A stretch of DNA of 64,000 bases from Eriocheir sinensis (GCF_024679095.1 NC_066522.1:12809253-12873252), one strand, 5' to 3'. Positions 38,901 to 49,138 are shown, counted from the stretch's first letter. Notes: a model not told the origin generated them from the sequence alone. Translations and numbers: made by a program.

Positions 38901-39090
38901 GACCATCACCTTGTAACGCGTGTGTCCCGCCCCGCAGGACGCCATGGTGTGTGCCTGGGAGGAGGAGGCGGTCCCGTGTGAGTACGCTGCCGACTTGTAC
39001 TGGATGAACGAAAACTTCTTCAGGAAAGTTAACAAAGTAGACGGGACGGGGATGAGGTGGGCCCACGTGAACGAGCCTCGCGCACCATAG
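37441..39090 (+). CDS. Secreted chitin-binding type-2 domain protein, CPAP1-like
   Basis: Four coding exons: 37441-37468, 37746-38575, 38709-38855 and 38938-39090, all with GT-AG introns in matching phases, giving 385 residues. The start ATG follows the acceptor at 37378 and opens a signal peptide (MLLSILLLA continuing SGAVSLAS after the first intron). Residues about 25-270 are a Q/P/S/N-rich spacer with repeated QF motifs (AQFTDPSSAQFS). Residues about 283-350 form one peritrophin-A (CBM14) domain with six cysteines spaced C-14-C-5-C-22-C-12-C-8-C. It has GYYADQDNDCQIFHVC, YQFSFICPKHTIFSQ and VCAWEEEAVPC. The tail has YAADLYWMNENFF. A single domain after a low-complexity region is the plan of cuticular proteins analogous to peritrophins, group 1; such proteins bind chitin in cuticle outside the cell. 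No close paralogue is visible nearby. Intron repeats make the exons look fragmented. Confidence 0.88.
37568..37685. repeat. Intronic (GA)n and (GT)n microsatellites
   Basis: Pure (GA)n of about 62 bp followed by GTGT/GTTT repeats, inside the intron 37469-37745 of the chitin-binding protein gene. A second run, (CA)n at about 38871-38897, fills much of the 82-bp intron 38856-38937. Confidence 0.95.
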
Positions 39091-39297
39091 ACTGCCCTTC
39101 CCAGCGATGTCCCCAACCGAAGACGAGACTGAGGAGACGCATACCCAGGCAGTCTCATCTGTGCCGTCCGCCCGGAGGAGGGGTAGTTTTGGGCATTATC
39201 ACTGTGAGATGTTATAAGCTGGTCACGGGGGGGCAGCTGCTTCAAGTCTTCATGATGAGCTAGAGTAATCTTGCTTTTATTGATTGTGTGTACTTAC

Positions 39298-39338
<41 letters not shown>

Positions 39339-39512
39339 TTGCATGTACATAGGCAGCAACCCAGCACACTGACAGTCATCACTACTACCGTACCTGCCAC
39401 ACCGGACTTGCACTAACGAGGGAGCCAGAATCACCGACTAACACAGCAGTCCACGTTACTATTTTCTCTCCACGCCACTCCCTGCATGACAGCGATCGGA
39501 ACTGACCTGTGA

Positions 39513-39518
39513 AATAAA
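39513..39518 (+). terminator. Polyadenylation signal AATAAA
   Basis: AATAAATAAATA lies 423 bp after the stop of the chitin-binding protein gene. The 3' UTR includes a (GT)n run at 39302-39336. Cleavage would be expected about 10-30 bp downstream. Confidence 0.55.
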
Positions 39519-39604
39519 TAAATATGCAACACGAACTTTGAATATTTTCCTTTGTCGTTCCCTCCGTTAGGTTCTATCATATTTCTTTTACGTAACCCAA
39601 TTTC

Positions 39605-39775
39605 GAGTGAGTTTTAGGGTGGAATGTTGAGGTGGACGGCGGTGGCGTGGTGGAAGGAATGATGGATAGGCAGGTTGTGGTGGATGGAATAGTAATTGGA
39701 AGCTATGAGGTGGATGGAAGGGTGGATTAGGAAGACGTGGTGGATGGAAGAATAGTGATGGATGGGGCTCTATCG
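39605..39775 (+). repeat. GGTGGATGGA degenerate repeat
   Basis: GTGGTGGATGGAA-type units repeat with variable spacing just ahead of the 22-bp minisatellite and may be its older flank. Confidence 0.65.
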
Positions 39776-42700
39776 TGTCTGGGGCTGTATGTGTGTGTGG
39801 GGGGTTGGGGGCTGTGTGTGGAGGGGGTTGGGGCTGTTCTGGTGGTTGGGGCTGTGTGTGTGTGTGGTGTGGTGGGGACTGTGTGTGTGTGTGTGGTTGG
39901 GGCTGTGTGTGTGGTGGTTGGGGGCCGTGTGTGTGGTGGGGGTGTGTGTGTGGTTGGGGGCGTTGTGTGTGGTGGTTGGGGGCTGTGTGTGTGGTGGTTG
40001 GGGGACTGTGTGTGGTGGTTGGGGGACTGTGTGTGGTGGTTGCGGGCTGTGTGTGTGTTGGTTGGGGTGTGTGTGTGTGGTGGTTGGGGGCTGTGTGTGT
40101 GGTGGTTGGGGGCTGTGTGTGGTGGTTGGGGGCTGTGTGTGGTGGTTGGGGGCCGTGTGTGGTGGTTGGGGGACTGTGTGTGGTGGTTGGGGGCTGTGAT
40201 TGGTGGTTGGGGCTGTGTGTGGTGGTTGGGGGCTGTGTGTGTGGTTGGGGGCTGTGTGTTTGGTGGTTGGGGGGTTTGTGTGTGGTGGTTGGGGGGTGTG
40301 TGTGTGGTGGTGGGGGCTGTGTGTGGTGGTTGGGGGCTGTGTATGTGGTGGTTGGGGGGTGTGTGTGGTGGTTGGAGGCTGTGTGTGTGTGGGGGTTGGG
40401 GGCTGTGTGTGTGTGGGGGTTGGGGGCCGTGTGTGTGGTGGTTGGGGTGTGTGTGTGTGTGTGGTTGGGGCTGTGTGTGGGGGGGGGGGGCTGTGTGTGG
40501 TGGTTGCGGGCTGTGTGTGTGGTGGTTGGGGGCTGTATGTGTGGTGGTTGGGGGCGGTGTGTGTGGTGGTGTGGGGGTGTGTGTGTGGTTGGGGGCAGTG
40601 TGTGGTGGTTGGGGGCTGTGTGTGTGTGGTGGTTGGGGCTGTGTGTGTGGCGGTTGGGGGCTGTGTGTGTGGTGGTTGGGGGCTGTGTGTGTGGTGGTTG
40701 GGGGCTGTGTGTGGTGGTTGGGGGCTGTGTGTGGTGGTTGGGGCTGTGTGTGTGGTTGGGGGCTGTGTGTGTGGTGGTTGGGGCTGTGTGTGTGGTGGTT
40801 GGGGCTGTGTGTGTGGTGGGGCTGTGTGTGTGTGGTGGTGGGTTGGGCTGTGTGTGTGGTGGTTGGGGCTGTGTGTGTGGTGGTTGTGGGCTGTGTGTGT
40901 GGTGGTTGGGGACTGTGTGTGGTGGTTGGGGGCTGTGTGTGTGGTGGTTGGGGGCTGTGTGTGTGGTGGTTGGGGGCTGTGTGTGTGTGGTTGGGGGACT
41001 GTGTCTGGTGGTTGGGGCTGTGTGTGTGGTGGTTGTGTGGGCTGTGTGTGTGGTGGTTGGGGGCAGTGTGTGGTGGTTGGGGGCTGTGTGTGTGGTGGTT
41101 GGGGGCTGTGTGTGTGGTGGTTGGGGGCTGTGTGTGTGGTGGTTGGGGTGTGTATGTGTGGTGGTTTGGGGCTGTGTGTGTGGTGGTTGAGGGCTGTGTG
41201 TGTGGTGGTTGGGGCTGTGTGTGTGGTGGTTGGGGGCTGTGTGTGTGGTGGTGGGGGGCTGTGTCTGGTGGTTGGGGCTGTGTGTGTGGTGGTTGGAGGC
41301 TGTGTGTGTGGTGGTTGGGGGCTGTGTGTGGTGGTTGGGGGCTGTGTGTGTGGTGGTTGGGGGACTGTGTGTGGTGGTTGGGGGCTGTGTTTGTGTGTGT
41401 TGGAGTACTGTGTGTGGTGGTTAGGGGCTGTGTGTATGGTGGTTAGGGGCTGTGTGTGTGGTGGTTGGGGGACTGTGTGTGGTGGTTGGGGGCTGTGTGT
41501 GGTGGTTGGGGCTGTGTGTGGTGGTTGGGGGCTGTGTGTGTGGTGGTTGGGGGCTGTGTGTGTGGTGGTTGGGGGCTGTGTGTGTGGTGGGTTGTGGCTG
41601 TGTGTGTGGTGGTTGGGGGCTGTGTGTGTGGTGGTTGGGGGCTGTGTGTGTGGTGGTTGGGGGCTGTGTGTGTGGTGGTTAGGGGCTGTGTGTGTGGTGG
41701 TTGGGGGCTGTGTGTGTGGTGGTTGGGGTGTGTGTGTGTGTGTGGTGGTTGGGGTGTGTGTGTGTGTGTGGTGGTTGGGGGCTGTGTGTGTGGTGGTTAG
41801 GGGCTGTGTGTGTGGTGGTTGGGGATTGTGTGTGTGGTGGTTGGGGCTGTGTGTGTGGTGGTTGGGGGCTGTGTGTGTGGTGGTTGGGGGCTGTGTGTGT
41901 GGTGGTTGGGGCTGTGTGTGTGGTGGTTGGGGGCTGTGTGTGTGGTGGTTGGGGGCTGTGTGTGTGGTGGTTGGGGGCTGTGTGTGGTGGTTGGGGGCTG
42001 TGTGTGTGGTGGTTGGGGGCTGTGTGTGTGGTGGTTGGGGGCTGTGTGTGTGGTGGTTGGGGGCTGTGTGTGTGGTGGTTGGGGGCTGTGTGTGTGGTGG
42101 TTGGGGCTGTGTGTGTGGTGGTTGGGGGCTGTGTGTGGTGGTGGTTGGGGCTGTGTGTGTGGTGGTTGGGGGCTGTGTGTGTGTGGTGGTTGGGGGCTGT
42201 GTGTGTGGTGGTTGGGGGCTGTGTGTGTGGTGGTTGGGGTGTGTCTGTGTGGTGGTTGGGGGCTGTGTGTGTGGTGGTTGGGGGCTGTGTGTGTGGTGGT
42301 TGGGGCTGTGTGTGTGGTGGTTGGGGAGCTGTGTGTGGTGGCTGTGTGTGTGGTGGTTGGGGCTGTGTGTGTGGAGGGCAGTGTGTGGTGGTTGGGGGCT
42401 GTGTGTGTGGTGGTTGGGGGCTGTGTGTGGTGGTTGGGGGCTGTGTGTGTGGTGGTTGGGGGCTGTGTCTGGTGGTTGGGGCTGTGTGTGGTGGTTGTGG
42501 GCTGTGTGTGTGGTGGTTGGGGGCTGTGTGTGGTGGTTGGGGGCTGTGTGTGTGGTGGTTGGGGGCTGTGTGTGGCGGTTGGGGGCTGTGTGTGGTGGTT
42601 GGGGGCTGTGTGTGGTGGTTGGGGGCTGTGTGTGGTGGTTGGGGGCTGTGAGTGGTGGTTGGGGGCTGTGTGTGTGGTGGTTGGGGGCTGTGTCTGGTGG

Positions 42701-42850
42701 TTGGGGGCTGTGTGTGTGGTGGTTGGGGGCTGTGTCTGGTGGTTGGGGCTGTGTGTGGTGTTTGGGGGCTGTGTGTAATGATTTGGATTGTTTGTGGTGA
42801 TTGTGGGCTGTGTATCGTGGTTTGGGGCTGTCTGTGGTGGTTGGGGAGTG
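39776..42850 (+). repeat. 22-bp G/T minisatellite, about 140 units
   Basis: The unit is GGTGGTTGGGGGCTGTGTGT plus GT, with 20-, 21- and 24-bp variants from loss or gain of GT or G. The plus strand has almost no A and only one C per unit. The unit contains no stop in any plus-strand frame, so all frames are open for hundreds of codons (up to 866) with rotating V/C/G/W words. On the minus strand they read T/H/P/Q. The open frames follow from the repeat and are not genes. Runs of G2-G5 give G-quadruplex potential, and the TG runs can adopt Z-DNA. Confidence 0.97.
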
Positions 42851-42859
42851 TGGTTGACA

Positions 42860-43390
42860 CCGATAACTAACATTTTGAATTCTATAGCTTCTATAGTAGG
42901 TGACCAGAACAATACCGCATGATCAAGATCCACCTACTATGCTAAATATAACTTGAAAGCTTCTACTTCAGTTGTTCTGTTGCTTACTCATAGAAATAAA
43001 TCGATACCCTTCATTGCTCAAATTTCTGCTTGAATAAATTGTACCTTGGACGGAGATCGAAATCACTGAACCCCTAAATCCCCTCTCACTTTGAACCTGC
43101 TTGTAGAGTGTCTGTTAAGCGTACAATAGCGAGATGTATGATTTACCTACACTCAAATATCAGACTTCCACCATTCCCTGGGCCATCTGAATACTATCCG
43201 CCAGTCTTCAATCATTGAGTTCACATTAGAGGCTACTGGCATAGCAGTCGACTCAATTCGAATCCGATCTTGTGCGATCTTGCAAATTATCTTCTAATCT
43301 ACCGACATCCTGTCATTGAGTCATTGATATAAATAATAAACAAACCTGGACCCAATACAATAATACCAGACAGGAACCCAACACATCCCC
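42860..43390 (-). pseudogene. Degraded LINE reverse-transcriptase relic
   Basis: On the minus strand, starting near 43385, a GSVLGP-like block reads LGPGLFIIYINDS (RT motif before the catalytic box). Further on, the frame DLDHAVLFWSPTIEAIE resembles the LEYA.x.WSP block of the thumb. Stops and frameshifts separate them. It abuts the 22-bp minisatellite. Clade not determinable. Confidence 0.6.
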
Positions 43391-43399
43391 AGTCGGTTG

Positions 43400-45140
43400 G
43401 TACCACCACCACCTGGTGGTGGTCCTTGGAGGCTGTGAGTGGTTCGGGGTTGTGTAGAAGCAGGCCATTTTTCGGGTTGGTAACTTGCCAGAGTGCAGGT
43501 GCAGGCAGGCTGGCGCGGCAGGTCTGGGTGTCACTCTGCGGATGCTGCGAGTGGAGAGGATGCTGACAACAAAAAAGAAGTCAATTAATCCTGCAAAAGT
43601 GCCCCGGAGGCTGCGTTCTGGTTGGGTACCCGTTGAGTTTAGGGCATCGTGTATTGCTGTAGTCAGACCATGTTTTACAGCACTTTAAGGCGTTTTACAG
43701 CACACCTCTCACCCTTGTGTCGAGTTGAACACCAAGGAGTCTAAAGGTCCTTCCGAATTCTTTGTTGATAACCCAGGGAACACTTGGTATTAGCTGGTCT
43801 GGATTTTGTGGGTGTTAAGTAGAGGCGGGGAGGCGAGCGGGAAGGAGGAGGAGGAGGAGGAGGAGGAGGCTGAAGTTTGAAGATACGAGACACATTCCCG
43901 AGGGCAGCGGTCTGCGGCCGCCAACACACTGCTACACTTGGGGACGTGACTGGTGGTGGCCGGAGTGCGTGGTGTTAACGCTCTCCAGTGTGAGAGCGAG
44001 ACGTTCACTCCTCCCTCATTGTTATGCATATTGCCCACCCAAGTGTGGCGTGATGTTAATTAAGAAAATCGAAAGTAGATAGCACAGCGCGTTGATAACA
44101 TAATTGTGGCCACCTGCAGCAAGACAGCGAAGACAGGTAATTAAGGAGCATGGGAAGGTCATTGGAGAGATCGTCGAACTCCCCAAGACGAGACGTAGTA
44201 AATTCTCTTGGGCTTTCGGAAAGGGCCTCCCCCCCCCCCGCGTCTAAGCGGTCTAAGCGTCGCAAATCATTGGATGAAGCGATTTCCTTGTGGGGCGGCA
44301 TTGCAGGTGGAGCGGGTATTAGGACGACCACAAAAAATATCAATAAACATGAAATTCCAATAATCGAAGTTCCTAACTGTTAAATTCTTAGTACTTGCGA
44401 TGAAGGTGCGTTTAGTATACACGTGGAGCAACTTCCACTGTTTTTTTTTCCACTCGCCGCCCGATGTTCACTCATGTAAATATGCGAGCAAACCAACACA
44501 CAAGTAAATCAGCGACGCGACAAGAGACAGAGCAAGGCGTGTTCACAGAGGTGTCTGCCCCTCACACCCGCTCCCCCTCACCCCGCCCCTGACGCTGGCA
44601 GTAACTCTCAGTCCCTCGAGGTCACCATGGAAAGGAACGAGAGATATGCTTGTCTTTTTTTCCGAAGGGGAGCGCCTCTTCCTGAAGAATGTCGTTTATT
44701 CCTCAAAGGGCCTTGTTCTACAGTGCATCCAACCCCCACATCTGCTTCCCCATTGGTAGACTCCGCTGTCAAGGGCATCACTAGCCCGTGGGTCTTCTTG
44801 AGGAGCGTCACCTTTCGGTCATGTCATGTGTGTGTGGGAGGGAGGGGAGGTCATGTCCTTCTCTCTCTGGCGCCAATGGTGATACCTTCTTTGTTGTAAT
44901 GTTCCTGCTAAAAAAAAAAAAAGTGCTAAGAACTTGTTGGTGACTTTGCCGTGAGCATGGTCAGGGAGTCAAGCGATGCAGCCATAGGAGTCACAACATT
45001 TGGGCTGGGTACAAGCGTGACCTGTGGCGTCGCCTTGCCTCTTTCTTATATGTTGACGCCTTTGCCCCGTAGAGTTCTTGAAACTGCCGCGATAATTCTT
45101 TCCAAATGTTTTGACTTTCGCTGGATACGCTCCCATCGTG
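43400..45140. other. Unique-looking intergenic sequence
   Basis: No domain, splice-supported frame or RNA gene seen. Contains (GGA)n at 43845-43868 and a run of C at 44230-44240. Short ORFs lack recognisable features. Confidence 0.6.
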
Positions 45141-45143
45141 TCT

Positions 45144-45360
45144 CGTATTCTCAGACACTTTCAGCTCTCACAACAAATATTTCCAAAGGCCAAAAAGGAG
45201 ATGAGTCGGGTTCTCATGAGTGTTTCTTGACGTTCATGGTGCGGAAGCCTTGTCAAACCATTACTAGGCTCATAAAACTACCCATGGAAATACTAATACA
45301 ACCTCTACAAAGGCCTTCAGAAATGTTTAAGCTATGAACTGTTTGAGAATAAGGGCCTGA
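45144..45360 (+). mobile_element. MITE-A copy 6, single full unit
   Basis: The left end CTCGTATTCTCAGACACTTT and right end ACTGTTTGAGAATAAGGGCC are inverted repeats of about 20 bp. The interior carries ATTTCCAAAGGCC, GGGTTCTCATGAGTG, GTTCATGGTGCGGAAGCC, ACTAGGCTCATAAAACTACC and GGAAATACTAATACAACCTC. About 215 bp; a good reference copy. Confidence 0.85.
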
Positions 45361-45444
45361 GTCTCTAGCAGTGATGGCAATACATATCATCAACGACGTG
45401 TGACCACCGAGTACAAACGTTTCAAAACACACCTCGCTGCTTAA

Positions 45445-45700
45445 AGGAGCTATTACACTGGGCAAATTTTCCGTGGATCTCCAGTCAAACCACGATTTCC
45501 GCTAGCGTGGTTCTCATTTGTTTCTTGTTATTGCTGCTGATGATGATGGTGAGTAATACCGTCGTCCTTTGGTGAAATCTACCGTAGCCTTGGAAGATCG
45601 TGGACACGTCAGAAAACCACGGAAATATGAGAACCACGCCAGCGGAAATCGTGGTTTGACTGACGATCCACGGAAAATTTGCCCAGTGTAATAGCCCCTT
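45445..45700. mobile_element. Terminal-inverted-repeat element (MITE-B), 256 bp
   Basis: Both ends carry the same sequence inverted over about 75 bp: GCTATTACACTGGGCAAATT, TTCCGTGGATC, CAGTCAAACCACGATTTCCG and CGTGGTTCTCAT, with only a few mismatches. The element is flanked by TA on both sides (45443-45444 and 45701-45702), compatible with a TA target duplication. It has no coding capacity, so it would be a non-autonomous DNA transposon. The superfamily is not assigned. Confidence 0.85.
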
Positions 45701-45851
45701 TAGACGACAAATTGTGATCCGAGTTCTCAGCCACAAATCCGGGGTCAGCGTTACCAATTGTGCAGACGTTGAACTCCTGTTAGTTGACTTTTATTTATGA
45801 TGTCATTACTTGATGGAAACAGAAGCTTTGAATATTAACACTGACACACGC

Positions 45852-45882
<31 letters not shown>
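45852..45882. repeat. (CA)n microsatellite
   Basis: ACACACGC followed by pure (CA)n. The rest of 45885-46130 shows nothing recognisable. Confidence 0.9.
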
Positions 45883-46140
45883 TGCAAAATTTAGTAGGCT
45901 AGCAAACGAGAAGTAATGGGATGAGATTTATACAAGGACGGGTCTGCTTACATAATGATCTAATATTTCTCTGACAACGGCGCCGCTTAGGACTGAAATA
46001 TCCACCCGAGTGTACCGGTGCTGAGTAACGTGATCAGAGCCGAGGAATAATCATTTGGACCGTTACCTGGGAGCAGACATTCGCTCGTTAAGAGAAAGAC
46101 GAACAGCAGCTGAATCGACTTGACCTCCCTCCTTCCCCAT

Positions 46141-46272
<132 letters not shown>

Positions 46273-46392
46273 GACGATGGCTACTAGTTTTTCTTCATTT
46301 TTTGCCACCTCGTATCCTTTCGTCGTTGCTACTCGGACTAATATGGAAATATGTCCCACTTCCGCAAGCTGAACCTGCTCATCGGACTGACT

Positions 46393-46720
46393 CAGGCTCG
46401 TATTCTTATAGACGTTTTCGGCTCTTACAAGTAAAATTTCCAAAGGTCACAACGGAGCTTAGTTGGTTTCTCATGAGTGTTTTTTTTTACATTCATTTTT
46501 TTACAGCAAAGGAGACAGCACAAGGGCACAAAAAAAGGAAACAATAAAAAAAGCCCGCTACTCGCTGCTCCTGTAAAGAATCCGAAGAGGTGGCCGAAAG
46601 AGAAGTCAATTACGTGAGAAGAAGCCATGGTGAAGAAGCCTGTCACTAGGGTCATAAAAATACCCATGGAATGCTAACACAGCCTCTATCAAATACTTAA
46701 CAAATGTGGGTGTGTCAGGG
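46393..46720 (+). mobile_element. MITE-A copy 7, split by an R129 insertion
   Basis: The left part ends ...TTACATTCAT at 46496 and resumes at 46626 as CATGGTGAAGAAGCC and ACTAGGGTCATAAAA. Intact copies read CATTCATGGTGCAG at this point, so the interruption is a clean insertion. Confidence 0.85.
46497..46625 (-). mobile_element. R129 retroposon, complete copy with target duplication
   Basis: 129 bp inserted in MITE-A and flanked by CAT on both sides. It begins TTTTTTTACAGCAAAGG, contains AAAAAGCCCGCTACTCGCTG and GAAGAGGTGGCCGAAAGAG, and ends CAATTACGTGAGAAGAAGC. On the minus strand it ends in CTGTAAAAAAA, a short poly(A). This copy defines the length of the family. The origin is unclear: no pol III boxes are evident, so it may be the 3' end of a longer retrotransposon. 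Confidence 0.8.
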
Positions 46721-46721
46721 T

Positions 46722-46935
46722 CAGTGCTCTCAGACGCTTTCGGCTCCCACAATAAATATTTCCGAAGGCCACGAAGGAGATGAGTCGGGTTCTCATGACT
46801 GTTTTTCACATTCATGGTGCAGAGGCCTTGTTAAACTATCGCTAGGGTCATAAAACTACAGATGGAAATACTAACAACACCTCTACCAAAGCCTTAACCG
46901 ATGTGGGTATGTGCCCGGAAATGTTGAGAATATGG
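46722..46935 (+). mobile_element. MITE-A copy 8
   Basis: CTCTCAGACGCTTTCGGCTC at the left, GCCCGGAAATGTTGAGAATA at the right, with TTTCCGAAGGCC, CATTCATGGTGCAGAGGCC and GGAAATACTAACAACACC inside. Immediately follows copy 7. Confidence 0.85.
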
Positions 46936-47117
46936 ATCTGAATGGACCGGGCGGATTAAGGATTAGCCGGTGCGGAGCAGGTGGTGGAGGGGCAAGTTGA
47001 ATGGTCTGGTCAGAGGTTATAGGCGCTCCCACTATGGGGTGCCGTGCGTGGTGTGTGGAGGTGGTACGGTCGAGGGAGTGAAGTACAGGGTTGAAGAATG
47101 CGATATGTGCCTCTGTG

Positions 47118-47214
47118 TGTGTGTGTGTGTGTGTTTAACTCGTACTTGATTCGCTTGACGGCTTCTCTAGAGAGTCCGTTGATGGTGGTCTTCAGGACAG
47201 CATGTGGGTTGTTT
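47118..47214. repeat. (GT)n runs
   Basis: Short (GT)n at 47114-47133 and again next to the LINE end at 47214-47227. 46940-47110 shows no gene. Confidence 0.8.
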
Positions 47215-47217
47215 TGT

Positions 47218-47441
47218 GTGTGTGTGTATTTACCTAGTTGTATTTACCTAGTAGTGACATACGGGAAAAGAGCTACGCTCTCGCTGTCCCGTCTCCATAT
47301 TCACTCTTGTCCAACTTTTCCTTAAAATCATGAATGTTTCTTGCACAAACCACCTCCTCCTCCAGCCTATTCCATAGCTCAATGCTTTTGTTTGGGAAGC
47401 TAAACTTTTTCACATCTCGCCTACACGTGGTCGCCCTCAAC

Positions 47442-47445
<4 letters not shown>
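47218..47445 (-). mobile_element. LINE 3'-end fragment (CR1-type)
   Basis: The minus strand reads KLRATTCRRDVKKFSFPNKS, IELWNRLEEEVVCA and NIHDFKEKLDKSEYGDG, then a stop. This is the C-terminal end of a LINE ORF2, intact in frame over about 60 codons. After the stop, CTAGGTAAATACAACTAGG is a short tandem terminus (TAGGTAAATACAAC unit) typical of CR1 3' ends. 5'-truncated, and bordered by (GT)n runs on both sides. Confidence 0.85.
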
Positions 47446-47480
<35 letters not shown>

Positions 47481-47489
47481 CCTTAATAA

Positions 47490-47524
<35 letters not shown>

Positions 47525-47560
47525 CTGCAGTAGTAATAGTAGTAGTAGTAGTAACAATAA
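47442..47560. repeat. (GT)n and (AGT)n microsatellites
   Basis: (GT)n at 47444-47477 and (AGT)n at 47488-47552. From 47560 to 48490 I see no supported gene; CCCTCACTAAACCTATTATA occurs twice (about 47830 and 48017). Confidence 0.9.
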
Positions 47561-48495
47561 CTGACGATGTATTTCCCAAGAAAGTTTTGCATGACAGTGA
47601 AAAATATTCTCTCTTGGTTCTCAGTTGAAATAAAAATAAATGAGAGAAAGTGCCCAAAAAAGTCAAATTACAAAAAGAATCCTCATTAGGACAGTTAAAA
47701 AATCTCACACATGCTTTACTTGGTCCTCGTTTGTGCATAGTTTCCGAAAATGGTCCGATCGTCTCCTTCATTAACCTGAGAATGCTCTTGTGTCAGGCTG
47801 TGCAGCGTTCCCCTCCCCTCCCCCTTCCCCTCACTAAACCTATTATACCTGGCCCCAAACCTGTCCTGGGCGACCGTTACGTGAGGCCTTGTAGCTGGGG
47901 AGGCACTGCCGGGCCGCATATCTTTCAGCTCTATGCGTGATTGGCACTTTCTGGAGCAAATGAGTCGTGGGTAACGCGCGGGTCGTAGCTCCATAGCTCA
48001 CAAACTAACTGCGTAACCCTCACTAAACCTATTATACCTCTACTAATTATCATCAGTGTATTTCCGGTAGATTAGTACATACATTGGACTAAATTAACCT
48101 AAACTAGCTTGACCTAACCATAACAGCCATAAATAACCTATCCTGAATCTGGCCGGGCGCTGAACACTGCTACAGTCCGGGAAAATGCCGCCGGACCGAA
48201 GCCTCGCCGCGGCCCTTTGAGCGCTGATGCGAAAGTCATTTGAGCAGATCCATTTTCGCCTTATCGTGTCGGATGTCCAGCGATGTATTAGGCAAGGTCG
48301 TGTGAGTTGCAGGTGGGTCTCATGTTGCTGATCGCATCCTTAGGTCACCAGGCTGCCCCTGTATGACCCGCGCACAGCTAGGCCTAGACGTTATTCTTTT
48401 ATCTTCCGCTCGTACATTTTTTTCTTTGCGAGTTTTGTTATTTGGTCGTGAAATGGTTTGCTGTGCCACTCACGGTTCACCTAACTTATGTGTTT

Positions 48496-48555
48496 TTACA
48501 GCAAAGGATGTGTTTCAAGGAAAAAAAATAAAAAAGAAAGCTCGCTGGTACATAA
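48496..48555 (-). mobile_element. R129 retroposon fragment
   Basis: TTTTTACAGCAAAGGATG, an A-rich segment, then AGAAAGCTCGCTGG. Truncated. Confidence 0.5.
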
Positions 48556-48628
48556 TGAGAAGGTCATTACGTAACCTCTCAAAAATACCAAAATTGAAAC
48601 AATTGCATGAGAGAGAAATCGTCCTTTT

Positions 48629-48812
48629 GGAAGCCTTTTGTCGCTCCCGCGGTTCCTTTCCTCCCTGCCACTCTGCCACACAGTCCCAACACCTATCTTT
48701 TCCTATTATATGTTACCAATAGCTAACATATGAGAGGAAGAGATAGGTGTTGGGACTGTGTGGCAGAGCGGCGGGGAGGAAAGGGCCCGCGGAAGCCAAC
48801 GCAAATACGATC
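48629..48812. repeat. Foldback hairpin, arms of about 70 bp
   Basis: The left arm has CCGCGG, TTCCTTTCCTCCCTGCC, CTCTGCCACACAGTCCCAAC and ACCTATCTTTTCC. The right arm has the reverse complement of these, AGATAGGTGTTGGGACTGTG and TGGCAGAGCGGCGGGGAGG, closing on an 8-nt loop near CCAATAGC. Few mismatches. It could be a foldback transposon or a transcribed hairpin; the sequence alone does not say. Confidence 0.85.
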
Positions 48813-48837
48813 TCTTCACTATAGTATATACATGGCT

Positions 48838-48985
48838 AATTTTGTGAGCTTAGCGATAGATTGACAAGGCTTCTGCCCCAAGAATGTGAAAAGTACTCAT
48901 TAGAATCCGACTCATCTCCTTTATGGCCTTTGGAAATATTTGTTGTGAGAGCCGAAAGCTTCTGAGAATACGAGATTAAATCTCT
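48838..48985 (-). mobile_element. MITE-A copy 9, partial
   Basis: GAGCTTAGCGATAGATTGAC, AATCCGACTCATCTCC, GCCTTTGGAAATATTTGTTG and GAGAGCCGAAAGCTTCTGAG, ending in ATACGAGATT. Lacks the other half. Confidence 0.75.
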
Positions 48986-49138
48986 CTGCGTAACGACCAT
49001 TTCAGCGCGATTGATTTAAACGATATAATGCAGAAGGGCAATGTGTCAGCCTAAAAGCCAGGCATATTGATTCATGGAGCGGTTACCTCAGAGTACCGAG
49101 TGATTAAGGGAACGCGAGTCTATCACGAAACATACCTA

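Noticed and set aside
39737..42800. Open frames of 866, 569 and 471 codons (plus) and 393 and 378 codons (minus)
   Set aside because: They are translations of the 22-bp minisatellite, which has no stop in any phase. The period is not a multiple of three, so no stable repeated protein would result.
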